Assembly: GCF_002213415.1 (NCBI RefSeq)
Contig: NZ_NJGU01000011.1
Location: 62,001-126,000 of the forward strand
DNA from: Herbaspirillum robiniae
Lineage (GTDB): Bacteria; Pseudomonadota; Gammaproteobacteria; Burkholderiales; Burkholderiaceae_D
Reading direction: 5' to 3'
Length of the DNA: 64,000 nucleotides
Part shown: positions 26,711 to 36,233 of the stretch, in pieces
Layout of the letters: every line of letters begins with the position of its first letter
How positions within the stretch are numbered: position 1 is the stretch's first letter
Made by a program: the position numbers and the translations under genes
The notes under the pieces: generated by a model
Database searches by the model: none
What the model was told of the DNA's origin: nothing
The model's input: only the letters and a program-made list of their open reading frames with translations

Positions 26711-27219
26711 GCACAACACCTTCCAAGCTGGACGCCGAAGCGCTGTATCAGGCGCTGGCGCAACAGATCAAAGCCGGCCTGCAGGGCGCCGAGAACGTGG
26801 CGCTGGTGGGCATCCATTCCGGCGGCGCGTGGCTGGCCGAACGCCTGGCCGATGAGCTCAAGCTGGTCGAGCGCCTGGGCTTCATCGACGTTTCCTTCTA
26901 CCGCGACGACTTTTCCGAGAAGGGCCTGCGCTCGGACGTCAAGCCCAGCCAGATCCCGTTCGACGTCGAAGGCGCGACCATCGTGCTGATCGACGACGTG
27001 CTCTACACCGGCCGCACCACGCGCGCCGCGATCAACGAGCTGTTCGACTACGGCCGCCCGGCGCGCATCCTGCTGGCGGCGCTGGTCGACCGCGGCGGGC
27101 GCGAGCTGCCGATCGCGGCCGACTTCCTGGCCCAGACGGTCACGCTTTCCAAACAAGAAAACCTGCAACTGCAACGCGCCGACGACGGCCGATTCTCCCT
27201 GACGGTGGTCCATGCTTAA
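26707..27219 (+). CDS. pyrR: PyrR bifunctional pyrimidine regulator / uracil phosphoribosyltransferase
   Basis: A 170-residue PRTase-fold protein. The PRPP-binding motif is [16 protein letters not shown], and [15 protein letters not shown] is typical of PyrR. In Gram-positive bacteria it binds pyr mRNA to attenuate transcription. I see no PyrR-binding leader here because the gene is coupled to ruvX by a 4-base overlap and overlaps pyrB by 8 bases, so in this organism its role may be more enzymatic. Confidence 0.92.
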   Translation: MSTTPSKLDAEALYQALAQQIKAGLQGAENVALVGIHSGGAWLAERLADELKLVERLGFIDVSFYRDDFSEKGLRSDVKPSQIPFDVEGATIVLIDDVLYTGRTTRAAINELFDYGRPARILLAALVDRGGRELPIAADFLAQTVTLSKQENLQLQRADDGRFSLTVVHA

Positions 27220-28171
27220 TCCACAACTGAACAAAAACGGCGAACTGCAACACCTGCTGACCATTGAAGGTCTGCCCAAGTCCATCCTGACCCACATCCT
27301 CGACACCGCGTCGTCCTTCGTCAGCATCGGCGACCGCGAGGTGAAGAAGGTGCCGCTGATGCGGGGGAAAAGCGTGTTCAACCTGTTCTTCGAGAACTCC
27401 ACGCGCACCCGCACCACCTTCGAGATCGCCTCCAAGCGCCTGTCGGCCGACGTGATCAACCTGAACATCCAGGCATCGAGCACCAGCAAGGGCGAGTCGC
27501 TGCTGGACACCATCGACAACCTGGCGGCCATGCACGCCGACATGTTCGTGGTGCGCCACGCGCAGTCCGGCGCGCCGTTCCTGATCGCCAAGCACCTGAT
27601 CGATACGAAGCAGTCGCACGTCCACGTGGTCAACGCCGGCGACGGCCGCCACGCGCACCCGACCCAGGGGCTGCTGGACATGTACACCATCCGCCACTAC
27701 AAGAAGGACTTCACCAACCTGCGCGTGGCGATCGTGGGCGACATCCTGCACAGCCGCGTGGCGCGTTCCGACATCCATGCGCTGACCACGCTGGGCGTGC
27801 CGGAAGTGCGCGCCATCGGCCCGCGCACGCTGCTGCCGGGCGGCCTGGAGCAGATGGGCGTGCGCGTGTTCCACAACATGGAAGAAGGTTTGAAGGACGT
27901 CGACGTCATCATCATGCTGCGCCTGCAGAACGAACGCATGAGCGGTGCGCTGCTGCCGTCGGCGCAGGAGTTCTTCAAGAGCTACGGCCTCACGCCCGAG
28001 CGCCTGGCGCTGGCCAAGCCGGACGCCATCGTGATGCACCCCGGCCCGATGAACCGCGGCGTGGAAATCGACTCGGCCGTGGCCGACGGCGCCCAGGCGG
28101 TGATCCTGCCGCAGGTGACCTTCGGCATCGCGGTGCGCATGGCGGTGATGAGCATCGTGGCGGGCAACTGA
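27212..28171 (+). CDS. pyrB: Aspartate carbamoyltransferase catalytic subunit
   Basis: A 319-residue enzyme that makes N-carbamoyl-L-aspartate in pyrimidine synthesis. The carbamoyl phosphate motif is [12 protein letters not shown], and [23 protein letters not shown] and [13 protein letters not shown] are conserved. There is no pyrI regulatory subunit; instead a dihydroorotase-like gene follows, as in Pseudomonas-type class A enzymes where PyrB assembles with PyrC'. Start overlaps pyrR by 8 bases. Confidence 0.96.
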   Translation: MLNPQLNKNGELQHLLTIEGLPKSILTHILDTASSFVSIGDREVKKVPLMRGKSVFNLFFENSTRTRTTFEIASKRLSADVINLNIQASSTSKGESLLDTIDNLAAMHADMFVVRHAQSGAPFLIAKHLIDTKQSHVHVVNAGDGRHAHPTQGLLDMYTIRHYKKDFTNLRVAIVGDILHSRVARSDIHALTTLGVPEVRAIGPRTLLPGGLEQMGVRVFHNMEEGLKDVDVIIMLRLQNERMSGALLPSAQEFFKSYGLTPERLALAKPDAIVMHPGPMNRGVEIDSAVADGAQAVILPQVTFGIAVRMAVMSIVAGN

Positions 28172-28241
28172 GGCCCGCAACCGGGCAAGCGCAAGAAGAC
28201 AAAGCGACGTTTTGACGACTCGTTAAGAAGATACTGAACTG

Positions 28242-29528
28242 ATGAAACTGCATATCAAGAACGGCCGGCTGATCGACCCGGCCAACGGCATCGATGCCCA
28301 GCAGGACGTGTACGTGGCCGCCGGCAAGATCGTCGGCATCGGCCAGGCGCCGGCCGACTTCACCGCCAACAAGACGATCGACGCCACCGGCCTGGTGGTC
28401 GCGCCTGGCTTCGTCGATCTGTCGGCGCGCCTGCGCGAGCCCGGTTACGAGTACAAGGCCACGCTGGAATCCGAAATGCAGGCGGCGGTGCAGGGCGGCG
28501 TCACCAGCCTGGTATGCCCGCCGGACACCGATCCGGTGCTGGACGAACCCGGTCTGGTGGAGATGCTCAAACACCGCGCCAAGTCGCTCAACCAGGCGCA
28601 CGTCTACCCGCTGGGCGCGCTGACCGCCGGTCTCAAGGGCAAGGCATTGACCGAAATGGCCGAGCTGACCGAAGCCGGCTGCATCGGCTTCTCGCAGGCC
28701 GAAGAGCCGATCACCGACACCACGGTGCTGCTCTCCGCCCTGCAATACGCCAAGACCTTCAACTACACCGTCTGGCTGCGCCCGCAGGATCCGCACCTGG
28801 GTCGCACGGGCATCGCCCACAGCGGTCCGGCGGCCTCGCGCCTGGGCCTGTCGGGCGTGCCGGTGATGTCGGAAACGATCGCGCTGTACACGCTCTTCGA
28901 GCTGATGCGCGCCACCGGCGCGCGCGTGCACCTGTGCCGCATGTCGTCGGCCGCCGGCCTCGAGCTGGTGCGCCAGGCCAAGAGCGAAGGCCTGCCGGTC
29001 ACCTGCGATGTGGGCGTGCACCACATCCACCTGTGCGACCTGGACATCGGCTTCTTCGATTCCAATGCCCGCCTGACCCCGCCGCTACGCTCCCAGCGCG
29101 ACCGCGAGGCGATCCGCGCGGCGCTGCTGGACGGCACCATCGATGCGGTCTGCTCCGACCACACCCCGGTCGACGACGACGAGAAGCTGCTGCCTTTCGG
29201 CGAAGCCTCGCCCGGCGCCACCGGACTGGAACTGCTGCTGTCGCTGTCGCTGAAGTGGGCGCTGGAAGCCGACGGCCAGGGCAAGGATGTGCTGTCCAAG
29301 GCGATCGCCAAGATCACCCACCGCGCGGCCAAGGTGGCGGGCCTGAAGGCCGGCAACCTGGCGCTGGGCAGCGCGGCCGACCTGTGCCTGTTCGATCCCA
29401 ACGCGATGTGGAAGGTGGAAGGCTCCGCCCTGGCCAGCCAGGGCAAGCACACGCCGTTCCTGGGCTATGAGCTGCCGGGCGTGGTCCGGGCGACCGTCGT
29501 CTCCGGTCATATCGCCTTCGAACGCTGA
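28242..29528 (+). CDS. pyrC': Dihydroorotase-like pseudoenzyme (PyrC'), ATCase partner
   Basis: A 428-residue amidohydrolase-fold protein of the multifunctional-complex dihydroorotase type. The zinc-binding HxH before the REPG motif is replaced by Ser61-Ala62-Arg63 (VDLSARLREPG). The His of the usual HCED is gone (LRPQDPHL), and the His of the usual HLSS-like site is Arg (HLCRMSS). The late Asp remains in VCSDHTPV. With this set of losses it should not hydrolyse dihydroorotate. In Pseudomonas such PyrC' proteins are structural subunits needed for a PyrB dodecamer. It starts 70 bases after pyrB. A functional pyrC must lie elsewhere. Confidence 0.9.
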   Translation: MKLHIKNGRLIDPANGIDAQQDVYVAAGKIVGIGQAPADFTANKTIDATGLVVAPGFVDLSARLREPGYEYKATLESEMQAAVQGGVTSLVCPPDTDPVLDEPGLVEMLKHRAKSLNQAHVYPLGALTAGLKGKALTEMAELTEAGCIGFSQAEEPITDTTVLLSALQYAKTFNYTVWLRPQDPHLGRTGIAHSGPAASRLGLSGVPVMSETIALYTLFELMRATGARVHLCRMSSAAGLELVRQAKSEGLPVTCDVGVHHIHLCDLDIGFFDSNARLTPPLRSQRDREAIRAALLDGTIDAVCSDHTPVDDDEKLLPFGEASPGATGLELLLSLSLKWALEADGQGKDVLSKAIAKITHRAAKVAGLKAGNLALGSAADLCLFDPNAMWKVEGSALASQGKHTPFLGYELPGVVRATVVSGHIAFER

Positions 29529-29560
29529 TCGTCGATCCGAGCCAACCAGCCGCTTAAGCC

Positions 29561-30361
29561 ATGTTCGTTTTCCGTCTGCTGCGCCTGATCGCGCATTTGT
29601 TCAAGGGCATGGCGGTCTGCGCCTTCCTGTTCCCGTTCACGTCCGCCAAGGGGCAGGAGGCGCACATCCGCCGCTGGTCGCGCAAGCTGCTGCGCATCTG
29701 CGGCATCGCCATCCGCATCGACAGTCCGCAACCTATCCCGCGTTCGCTGCTGGTGGCCAACCACATCAGCTGGCTCGATATCTTCGTGGTCAACTCGCTG
29801 CAGCCCTGCCGCTTCGTCGCCAAGTCCGACATCCGCGGCTGGCCGCTGATCGGCTGGCTGTGCGCCAAGACCGGCACCATCTTCATCTCGCGCGGCAAGG
29901 CCAGCGACGTGCGTCGCATCTTCAAGGGATTGGTGGAGAGCATAGAGAAGGGCGAGCACGTGGCCTTCTTCCCGGAAGGCACCACCGCGCCGCAAGGCAC
30001 GCTGCTGCCGTTCCACGCCAACCTGTTCGAGGCGGCGATCGATGCGAAGGCGCCGGTGCAGCCGTACGCGCTGCGCTACACCGCGCGCGACGGCAGCCTG
30101 CATCCGGCGGCGAACTTCATCGGCGAGACCACCATCGTCGAGAGCATCCTGGCGATCCTGAAGGCCGACGGCATGACCGCCGAGCTCAAGCAGCTGCCGC
30201 TCATCCCCACCGAAGGCGCCCATCGCCGCGACCTGGCGCGCAGCGCGCGCGCCGTCGTCGCCGCGGGCCTGGGTTATTCGCTGGAGGAACTCAGCCCGGT
30301 TTCTTCGCCTGCGGACAGTCAACCTGAAACAGCGCCCGATCCTCAAGCCGTACCGCGCTAA
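29561..30361 (+). CDS. plsC: 1-acyl-sn-glycerol-3-phosphate acyltransferase
   Basis: A 266-residue membrane-associated acyltransferase. The catalytic HX4D motif is NHISWLD (His68, Asp73), FISRGKASD forms block II, and the glycerol phosphate-binding block III is [10 protein letters not shown]. An N-terminal hydrophobic helix ([19 protein letters not shown]) anchors it. It makes phosphatidic acid from lysophosphatidic acid. No clear ribosome binding site is seen. The last 71 bases overlap the convergent apaH gene, so its C-terminal tail (Pro/Ser-rich) is encoded opposite the end of apaH. Confidence 0.92.
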   Translation: MFVFRLLRLIAHLFKGMAVCAFLFPFTSAKGQEAHIRRWSRKLLRICGIAIRIDSPQPIPRSLLVANHISWLDIFVVNSLQPCRFVAKSDIRGWPLIGWLCAKTGTIFISRGKASDVRRIFKGLVESIEKGEHVAFFPEGTTAPQGTLLPFHANLFEAAIDAKAPVQPYALRYTARDGSLHPAANFIGETTIVESILAILKADGMTAELKQLPLIPTEGAHRRDLARSARAVVAAGLGYSLEELSPVSSPADSQPETAPDPQAVPR

Positions 30362-31115
30362 GCTTGCCGCCCCAGACGCAGCCGGTATCGAGCGCGATCA
30401 GATTGGGGCGCAGCATCAGGCCCAGCGTCGACCAGTGGCCGAACACCACCGTCACCTCCTCGGTGCGCCGCCCCGGCACTTCGAACCAGGGCATCAATCC
30501 TTCCGGCGCCGACTCCGCCGATTCCTTCACCGCAAAATCCATGGTGCCGTCCGCGTGGCAGAAGCGCACGCGGGTGAAGGCATTGATGATGCAGCGCAGC
30601 CGGTCATCACCGGCCAGGTCATCGCTCCAGCGTGCCGGCTGGTTGCCGTACATGTGGGTGAGGAAGTCGATCCAGCGCTCGCTCTGCAGCATCGCCTCGA
30701 CCTCGCCGGCCAGCGCCAGCGCCTGCTCCAGGTCCCATTGCGGCAGCACCCCGGCATGCACGATCAGGTGGCCCTGCTCGTAGATCGCCAGCGGCCGCCG
30801 GCGCAGCCAGTCGATCAGCTCATCGCGGTCGGGCGCATCCAGGATGTCATGCAGCGTGTCGTCCTTGTGCATCGGACGGATGCCGCAGGCCACCGCCAGC
30901 AGATGCAGGTCGTGGTTGCCCAGCACGGTACGGGCGCGCTCGCCCATGGACATGACGGTGCGCAGGGTTTGCAGGGATTGGGGGCCGCGGTTGATGAGGT
31001 CGCCGGCGAGGATCAACCCGGCGTCGGCAGACTGGGGGACGGTTGCCAACAGTGTTTGAAATTGCTCGGCGCAACCTTGTAGGTCGCCGATGACATAGTT
31101 GCTCAGGCTCTGCAT
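30291..31115 (-). CDS. apaH: Symmetrical bis(5'-nucleosyl)-tetraphosphatase (diadenosine tetraphosphatase)
   Basis: A 274-residue metallophosphatase (E. coli ApaH 280). Metal-binding motifs are [19 protein letters not shown] and [10 protein letters not shown], with a later His in [12 protein letters not shown]. It hydrolyses Ap4A to two ADP and also removes nucleoside-tetraphosphate-type caps from RNA in E. coli. I choose ATG 31115 ([11 protein letters not shown]); the frame extends upstream through a lower-GC, non-conserved stretch. No strong ribosome binding site is visible. It overlaps plsC tail to tail by 71 bases. Confidence 0.93.
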   Translation of the reverse strand: MQSLSNYVIGDLQGCAEQFQTLLATVPQSADAGLILAGDLINRGPQSLQTLRTVMSMGERARTVLGNHDLHLLAVACGIRPMHKDDTLHDILDAPDRDELIDWLRRRPLAIYEQGHLIVHAGVLPQWDLEQALALAGEVEAMLQSERWIDFLTHMYGNQPARWSDDLAGDDRLRCIINAFTRVRFCHADGTMDFAVKESAESAPEGLMPWFEVPGRRTEEVTVVFGHWSTLGLMLRPNLIALDTGCVWGGKLSAVRLEDRALFQVDCPQAKKPG

Positions 31116-31367
31116 AGAAGGCGGATGGGCTGATTCCGGAGGTGGCAATGATAGTGGCTGGAAACGAGGAAACAATATTTCTAATTGGAAATTATTTTCA
31201 TCAGACCTCGCTCGCAACCATTTTACGGCAACGGACTCTCATGAGCCGTGTTGCATTGCACTATGCAGTTCATACTAGAGCATCGGCCGCTATTTGCAGG
31301 GAATCATGACAAAATCGCAAATCCGCGCTGAAGCAATTCCAGCCATTCAACCTTCGAGGAAAGTACC

Positions 31368-32744
31368 GTGACTTCGCTATCGCCATCGATTTTCAAAGCC
31401 TACGACATCCGCGGCATCATCGGCAAAACCCTGGACGGCCGGGTCGCCTACCAGATCGGCCAGGCCTTCGGCGCCGCCGCATTGGCAAAAGGACAAAAGA
31501 AGGTCGTGATCGGCCGCGATGGCCGCCTGTCCGGCCCCGAGTTGGCTGCCGAACTGGCCAAGGGCCTGCAATCGACCGGCATCGATGTGATCGACCTGGG
31601 CATGGTGGCTACGCCCATGGTGTATTTCGGCACCAACGTGCTCGACACCCAGTCCGGCATCATGGTCACCGGCAGCCACAATCCGCCGGATTACAACGGT
31701 TTCAAGATGGTGCTGGCCGGCGAGGCGATCCACGGCGAGACCATCCAGGCGCTGTACCAGGCCATCGTCAAGGGCGATTTCCCTCAGGGCGCCGGCGCCT
31801 ATTCCACGCATGACATCAAGGATGCCTACATCAAGCGCATGATCGGCGACGTCAAGCTGGCGCGTCCGTTGAAGATTGCCGTGGATTGCGGCAACGGCGT
31901 GGCCGGCGCGTTTGCCGGCGAGATCTACCGCGCGCTGGGTTGCGAGGTGACCGAGCTGTTCTGCGAGGTCGACGGTAACTTCCCCAATCACCATCCCGAC
32001 CCGGCCCACCCGGAAAACCTGCAAGACCTGATCCGCTGCCTGCAGGAGACCGACAACGAGCTGGGCCTGGCCTTCGACGGCGATGGCGACCGCCTGGGCC
32101 TGGTGACCAAGGACGGCCAGATCATCTATCCCGACCGCCAGCTGATGCTGTTCGCGGCCGATGTGCTGACGCGCAATCCGGGCAAGGAAATTCTCTACGA
32201 CGTCAAATGCACGCGCCACCTGGCGCCGTGGATCTCGGCGCGCGGCGGCAAGCCGCTGATGTGGAAGACCGGCCACTCGCTGGTCAAGGCCAAGCTGCGC
32301 GAGACCGGCGCACCGCTGGGCGGCGAGATGAGTGGGCACATTTTCTTCAAGGACCGCTGGTTCGGCTTTGACGACGGCCTGTACGCCGGCGTGCGCATGC
32401 TGGAGCTACTGGCGCGCGAGGCCGATCCGTCGGCCGTGCTCAACGCCTTGCCGCAATCGGTCAGTACACCGGAGCTGCAGCTGAAACTGCAGGAGGGCGA
32501 GAACTTCGCGCTGATCGGCAAACTGCAAAGCGACGCAAAGTTTGACGGTGCGCAAGACATCATCACCATCGATGGCCTGCGGGTGGAGTATGCTGACGGC
32601 TTCGGCCTGGCGCGCTCGTCCAATACCACGCCGGTCGTGGTGCTGCGCTTCGAGGCCGAGACCCCCGAGGCGCTGGAACGCATCCAGGGCGAGTTCCGCA
32701 AGGTGATTCTCGCCGCGCGTCCGGACGTGGCATTGCCGTTCTGA
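31368..32744 (+). CDS. Phosphomannomutase / phosphoglucomutase (AlgC/ManB type)
   Basis: A 458-residue alpha-D-phosphohexomutase. The phosphoserine loop is VTGSHNPPDYNGFKM, the metal loop FDGDGDRLG, and the sugar-binding loop lies in GGEMSGHIFFKD. It begins at a GTG (31368) preceded by GAGGAAAG. AlgC-type enzymes serve both mannose and glucose phosphates and thus LPS core, O-antigen and exopolysaccharide precursors. It leads the + strand LPS-core genes waaC-kdoO-waaA and faces the surface-glycan locus. About 250 bases separate it from the divergent apaH; its promoter presumably lies there, but I could not fix a clear -35/-10 pair. Confidence 0.93.
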   Translation: MTSLSPSIFKAYDIRGIIGKTLDGRVAYQIGQAFGAAALAKGQKKVVIGRDGRLSGPELAAELAKGLQSTGIDVIDLGMVATPMVYFGTNVLDTQSGIMVTGSHNPPDYNGFKMVLAGEAIHGETIQALYQAIVKGDFPQGAGAYSTHDIKDAYIKRMIGDVKLARPLKIAVDCGNGVAGAFAGEIYRALGCEVTELFCEVDGNFPNHHPDPAHPENLQDLIRCLQETDNELGLAFDGDGDRLGLVTKDGQIIYPDRQLMLFAADVLTRNPGKEILYDVKCTRHLAPWISARGGKPLMWKTGHSLVKAKLRETGAPLGGEMSGHIFFKDRWFGFDDGLYAGVRMLELLAREADPSAVLNALPQSVSTPELQLKLQEGENFALIGKLQSDAKFDGAQDIITIDGLRVEYADGFGLARSSNTTPVVVLRFEAETPEALERIQGEFRKVILAARPDVALPF

Positions 32745-32757
32745 TAGGGTAAGATGC

Positions 32758-32787
32758 TGGCCCACAGAACAACGCAATCGTGGGCCA
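32758..32787 (+). promoter_or_regulatory. Hairpin directly before the waaC start
   Basis: TGGCCCAC (32758-32765) and GTGGGCCA (32780-32787) form an 8-bp perfect stem with a 14-base loop, ending 3 bases before the TTG start of waaC. No T-run follows, and no ribosome binding site is visible outside it. It may affect read-through from the mutase gene or translation of waaC. Confidence 0.5.
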
Positions 32788-32790
32788 GCC

Positions 32791-33768
32791 TTGAAGATCC
32801 TGATCGTACGCGTCTCCTCCCTGGGAGACGTCGTCCATAACATGCCGATGGCGGCTGACATCCGCCGCCATTTTCCCGGCGCCCAGATCGACTGGGTGGT
32901 GGAAGAGGCTTATACCAGCCTGGTCCGCCTCAATCCCCACATCCGCACCATCATCCCCATCGCGCTGCGGCGCTGGCGCAAGACGCTGTTCTCGGCGGCC
33001 ACGCGCGCCGAGATTTCCGCCTTCCGCAGCGCCTTGCGCGCCGAGCAATACGACCTCGTCTTCGACACCCAGGGGCTGATGAAGACCAGCGTGGTGATGC
33101 GCATGGCGCGCCTGGCGCCCGGCGGCAAGCGGGTCGGGCTGGCCAATGCGACCGAGGGGTCCGGCTACGAGCCGATCTCCCGCATCTTCCATGACCAGAG
33201 CATCAAGGTCGGCCTGCATACGCACGCCGTGACGCGCGCGCGCCTGGTGGCGGCCGGTGCGCTCGGCTACACGCTGGACGACGAGGCCGATTTCGCGCTG
33301 CAGGCGCCGCAGCAGCAGCGTTTCGCGTGGATGCCGGAGCAGCCCTACGCGGTCTTTTTCCACGGCACTGCGCGCGCCGCCAAGCAGTGGCCGCAGGCCG
33401 AGTGGATCAGGCTGGGGCAGGCATTGTCCGCGCGCGGCCTGCCGGTGCTGCTGCCCTGGGGCAGCAAGAAGGAGCAGCAGGCTGCGCAGGCGTTGGCCGC
33501 CGGCATCCCCGGCGCGCAGGTGCTGCCGGCCTTGCCGCTGATGGAGGCGGTCAGCCTGGTGCAGCAGGCGCGGCTGGTGGTCGGGCTGGACACCGGCCTG
33601 ACCCACATCGCCGCCGCCTATTGCAAGCCGACCATCGAGTTGTATTGCGATTCGCCGCGCTGGAAGACCGAGGGCAACTGGTCTTCCAACATCATCAACC
33701 TGGGCGATACCGGCGCCGCGCCAGGCGGCGAAGAGGTCCTGGGCGCGGTTGAACGCTTGCTCGCCTGA
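32791..33768 (+). CDS. waaC: LPS heptosyltransferase I
   Basis: A 325-residue GT9-family transferase (E. coli WaaC 319) that adds the first L,D-heptose to Kdo2-lipid A at the cytoplasmic face of the inner membrane. The N-terminus KILIVRVSSLGDVVHNMPM is the family signature, FFHGTARAAKQWP binds donor, and VVGLDTGLTHIAAAY is conserved near the C-terminus. The conserved start requires TTG 32791. A hairpin immediately precedes it. It is followed by kdoO and waaA on the same strand. Confidence 0.94.
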   Translation: MKILIVRVSSLGDVVHNMPMAADIRRHFPGAQIDWVVEEAYTSLVRLNPHIRTIIPIALRRWRKTLFSAATRAEISAFRSALRAEQYDLVFDTQGLMKTSVVMRMARLAPGGKRVGLANATEGSGYEPISRIFHDQSIKVGLHTHAVTRARLVAAGALGYTLDDEADFALQAPQQQRFAWMPEQPYAVFFHGTARAAKQWPQAEWIRLGQALSARGLPVLLPWGSKKEQQAAQALAAGIPGAQVLPALPLMEAVSLVQQARLVVGLDTGLTHIAAAYCKPTIELYCDSPRWKTEGNWSSNIINLGDTGAAPGGEEVLGAVERLLA

Positions 33769-33877
33769 CAAGAAAAGCACCGCCTCGCGCATGCGTTGAG
33801 GCAGCTCAAATCCCTTTCTCAAACTCCCGTATCCCGCGTGCGGCCGCCTGTGGCGCGCGTTTTGACGGATTTTTACA

Positions 33878-33905
33878 GGCCGGCGCCGATACACGGGGCC
33901 GGCGC
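33878..33905 (+). repeat. Direct repeat GGCCGGCGC upstream of kdoO
   Basis: GGCCGGCGC occurs at 33878-33886 and 33897-33905, a 19-base period, within the 157-base gap before kdoO. A TTGACG at 33862-33867 could be a -35 box, but no well-spaced -10 is evident. Possible operator or chance in GC-rich DNA. Confidence 0.3.
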
Positions 33906-33925
33906 TTGCGGGCATAATACCGGCC

Positions 33926-34795
33926 ATGGAATCCCAAATCATCGAGATCGGCCTGACCGACTGGCAAGCCGAGAACCCCAACGCAGAATGGATCGCCGCG
34001 CTCGAAGCGGGCAAGGTGCTGTATTTTCCGCGGCTGGGCTTCGAACTGCTGGCGTCCGAGCGCAGCCTGCTCGACCCCGCCGTGCGCAATCCCAAGGCGC
34101 GCAACATCAGCCTGGACGCGCGCGGCCATATCAAGGGCGCAGCCGGCAGCACCGAGCAGCAGCTGGCGCTGGCGGCCATGGTCGGGCGTTTCCGCGGCCA
34201 GGCGCTGTCGCTGGTGCATTCGCTGTTCCCGCAATACAGTGCGTCGCTGCGCGTGGCGCCCACCAGCTATCGTCCGATGCAGGTCGAGACGCGCAGCCAG
34301 TCCTGGCGCGCCGACGACCGCCGCATGCACGTCGACGCCTTCCCGTCGCGCCCCAATTATGGCGAGCGCATCCTGCGCGTGTTCACCAACGTCAATCCTG
34401 AGGGCGTGCCGCGCGTGTGGCGCGTGGGTGAGCCGTTCGAAACCGTGGCCCGGCGCTTCCTGCCGCGCGCCAAGCCTTACGTGCGCTGGCAGGCCAGCCT
34501 GCTGAAGGCCTTGCGCGTGACCAAATCTTTCCGTAGCGAGTACGACCACCTGATGCTGCAACTGCATGACGGCATGAAAGGCGACATGCAATACCAGCAG
34601 GATGCGCAGCAGGTCACCATGCCGTTCGCCGCGGGATCGGTCTGGGTTTGCTTCTCCGACCAGGCTTCGCACGCCGTGATGTCGGGCCAGTACATGCTGG
34701 AGCAGACGCTGCACCTGCCGCCCGAAAAGCAATACGACACCCAAGCCAGCCCGCTGGCCATCCTGACCCGTCTGGTCGGGCACCCTCTCGTCTGA
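33926..34795 (+). CDS. kdoO: Kdo 3-hydroxylase, Fe(II)/2-oxoglutarate dependent
   Basis: A 289-residue oxygenase of the KdoO family, which hydroxylates the inner Kdo sugar of Kdo2-lipid A to a Ko-type sugar in Burkholderia and Yersinia. Iron ligands are His135 and Asp137 in MHVDAFPS, with a later His in SDQASHAVMSGQ. The N-terminal ESQIIEI and QVETRSQSWRADDRRMH fit this family as I recall it. Its stop overlaps waaA as TGATG, tying it to Kdo transfer. The cell's LPS inner core is thus likely to carry Ko in place of some Kdo. Confidence 0.88.
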   Translation: MESQIIEIGLTDWQAENPNAEWIAALEAGKVLYFPRLGFELLASERSLLDPAVRNPKARNISLDARGHIKGAAGSTEQQLALAAMVGRFRGQALSLVHSLFPQYSASLRVAPTSYRPMQVETRSQSWRADDRRMHVDAFPSRPNYGERILRVFTNVNPEGVPRVWRVGEPFETVARRFLPRAKPYVRWQASLLKALRVTKSFRSEYDHLMLQLHDGMKGDMQYQQDAQQVTMPFAAGSVWVCFSDQASHAVMSGQYMLEQTLHLPPEKQYDTQASPLAILTRLVGHPLV

Positions 34796-36108
34796 TGCGC
34801 CTGCTTTACTCTGCATTGTGGTGGATCGGCATGCCGCTGGTCCTGTTGCGCCTGTGGCGACGCGGCCGCAAGGAGCCCGGTTATCGCCGCCATATCGGCG
34901 AGCGCCTCGGCTTCTATCCGCCGTTGCCCGATCCCGCCGCGCGTTTCATCTGGGTCCATGCGGTTTCCGTTGGCGAGACGCGCGCCGCCGAACCTTTGAT
35001 CGACGCGCTGCTGCGCGAATATCCGCAGCATGCCATCCTGCTCACCTGCATGACCGCCACCGGCCGCGCCACCGGCGAGCAATTGTTCGGCAAGCATGGC
35101 GCGCGCGTGGTGCAAAGCTTCCTGCCGTATGACACCGGCTTCATGTGCGGGCGCTTCCTGCGTCATTTCCGGCCTGAGGTTTGCATCCTGATGGAGACCG
35201 AGGTATGGCCGGTCATGATCGCGCAATGCCGGCGTCACGGCGTGCCCGTCATGCTCGCCAATGCGCGGCTGTCGGAGCGCTCCCTGCGTCGCGGCAAACG
35301 CTTTGCCGCTTTGCTGCGCCCGGCCGCCGAGGCGATCACCTGTGTCGGCGCGCAGTCGGAGGCCGACGCGGCGCGCCTGCGGCAGTTCGGCGCGCGCCAT
35401 GTGGAAGTCACCGGTAGCCTGAAGTTCGACGTGCAGCCGCCGGCCGAGATGGTCGAGCGCGGCCTGGCGTGGAAGCGCGCCATCGGCGATCGCAAGGTGC
35501 TGTTGTGCGCCAGCACGCGCGAGGGCGAGGAGCAACTGATCCTCGATGCGCTCGCCGGGCTGGGCAAGGTGGACTGGCTGACGGTGATCGTGCCGCGCCA
35601 TCCGCAACGCTTCGATGAAGTGGCGGCCATGATTGAGGCGCGTGGCCTGTCGGTGCGCCGTCGTTCGCAAATGACGGATGCTTTCGACAGCGACGAAGCG
35701 CAGGTGGTCCTGGGAGATTCGATGGGCGAAATGTTCGCCTATTACGCTGCCTGCGATGTCGCTTTCATCGGCGGTAGTTTGTTGCCCTTTGGAGGGCAAA
35801 ATCTAATTGAGGCGTTTGCATTGGGAAAGCCCGTGCTTATCGGGCCGCACACTTTCAATTTCCAGGCGATCAGCGATAGCGCTATCGAGCGGGGTGTCGC
35901 CTTGCGTGTGGCGGATGTGCAGGCGTTGCTCTTGATTTGGGAACGTCTGCAGGGCGACGATGCCGACAGAACGAAGTTAGGTATCGCCGCTCAGGCTTTT
36001 GCGCGTGAGCAGCAGGGCGCCACCGGGCATACCGTCCTCTTGCTGCATGACATTGTAGGCGGAAGTTCACCCGCTGGGCGCCATACGCCACGAGATCGTT
36101 CACGCTAG
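34795..36108 (+). CDS. waaA: Kdo transferase (3-deoxy-D-manno-octulosonic acid transferase)
   Basis: A 437-residue GT30 enzyme (E. coli WaaA 425) that adds Kdo to lipid IVA. It has an N-terminal membrane anchor (MRLLYSALWWIGMPLVLLRL), the HAVSVGETRAAEPL motif with the probable catalytic Glu61, METEVWPVM, ANARLSERS, and the C-terminal FIGGSLLPFGGQNLIE nucleotide-binding loop. Start ATG 34795 overlaps the kdoO stop. The last coding part (after about 35,700) becomes less GC-rich, marking the edge of the surface-glycan locus. Confidence 0.95.
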   Translation: MRLLYSALWWIGMPLVLLRLWRRGRKEPGYRRHIGERLGFYPPLPDPAARFIWVHAVSVGETRAAEPLIDALLREYPQHAILLTCMTATGRATGEQLFGKHGARVVQSFLPYDTGFMCGRFLRHFRPEVCILMETEVWPVMIAQCRRHGVPVMLANARLSERSLRRGKRFAALLRPAAEAITCVGAQSEADAARLRQFGARHVEVTGSLKFDVQPPAEMVERGLAWKRAIGDRKVLLCASTREGEEQLILDALAGLGKVDWLTVIVPRHPQRFDEVAAMIEARGLSVRRRSQMTDAFDSDEAQVVLGDSMGEMFAYYAACDVAFIGGSLLPFGGQNLIEAFALGKPVLIGPHTFNFQAISDSAIERGVALRVADVQALLLIWERLQGDDADRTKLGIAAQAFAREQQGATGHTVLLLHDIVGGSSPAGRHTPRDRSR

Positions 36109-36233
36109 CCGAGGACAGGTCCGGCATGACTGCTCAGCGTGGCCGGAACTGATGATATCGGCATGGCGAGATCATCAGCCAGCGGCTAGGCTATTCAGGA
36201 GTCGGCTGGCGATGCAGAGTGATGTTTGGTGCA

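Noticed and set aside
31116..31367. Sigma-70 promoter for the mutase gene (TTGCAT ... CATACT near 31251-31276)
   Set aside because: The spacing between candidate -35 and -10 boxes is about 14 bases, too short to be convincing.
36109..36233. Terminator between waaA and rfbA
   Set aside because: There are inverted repeats (TCCGGC/GCCGGA and CTGATGAT/ATCATCAG), but no T-run follows on either strand.
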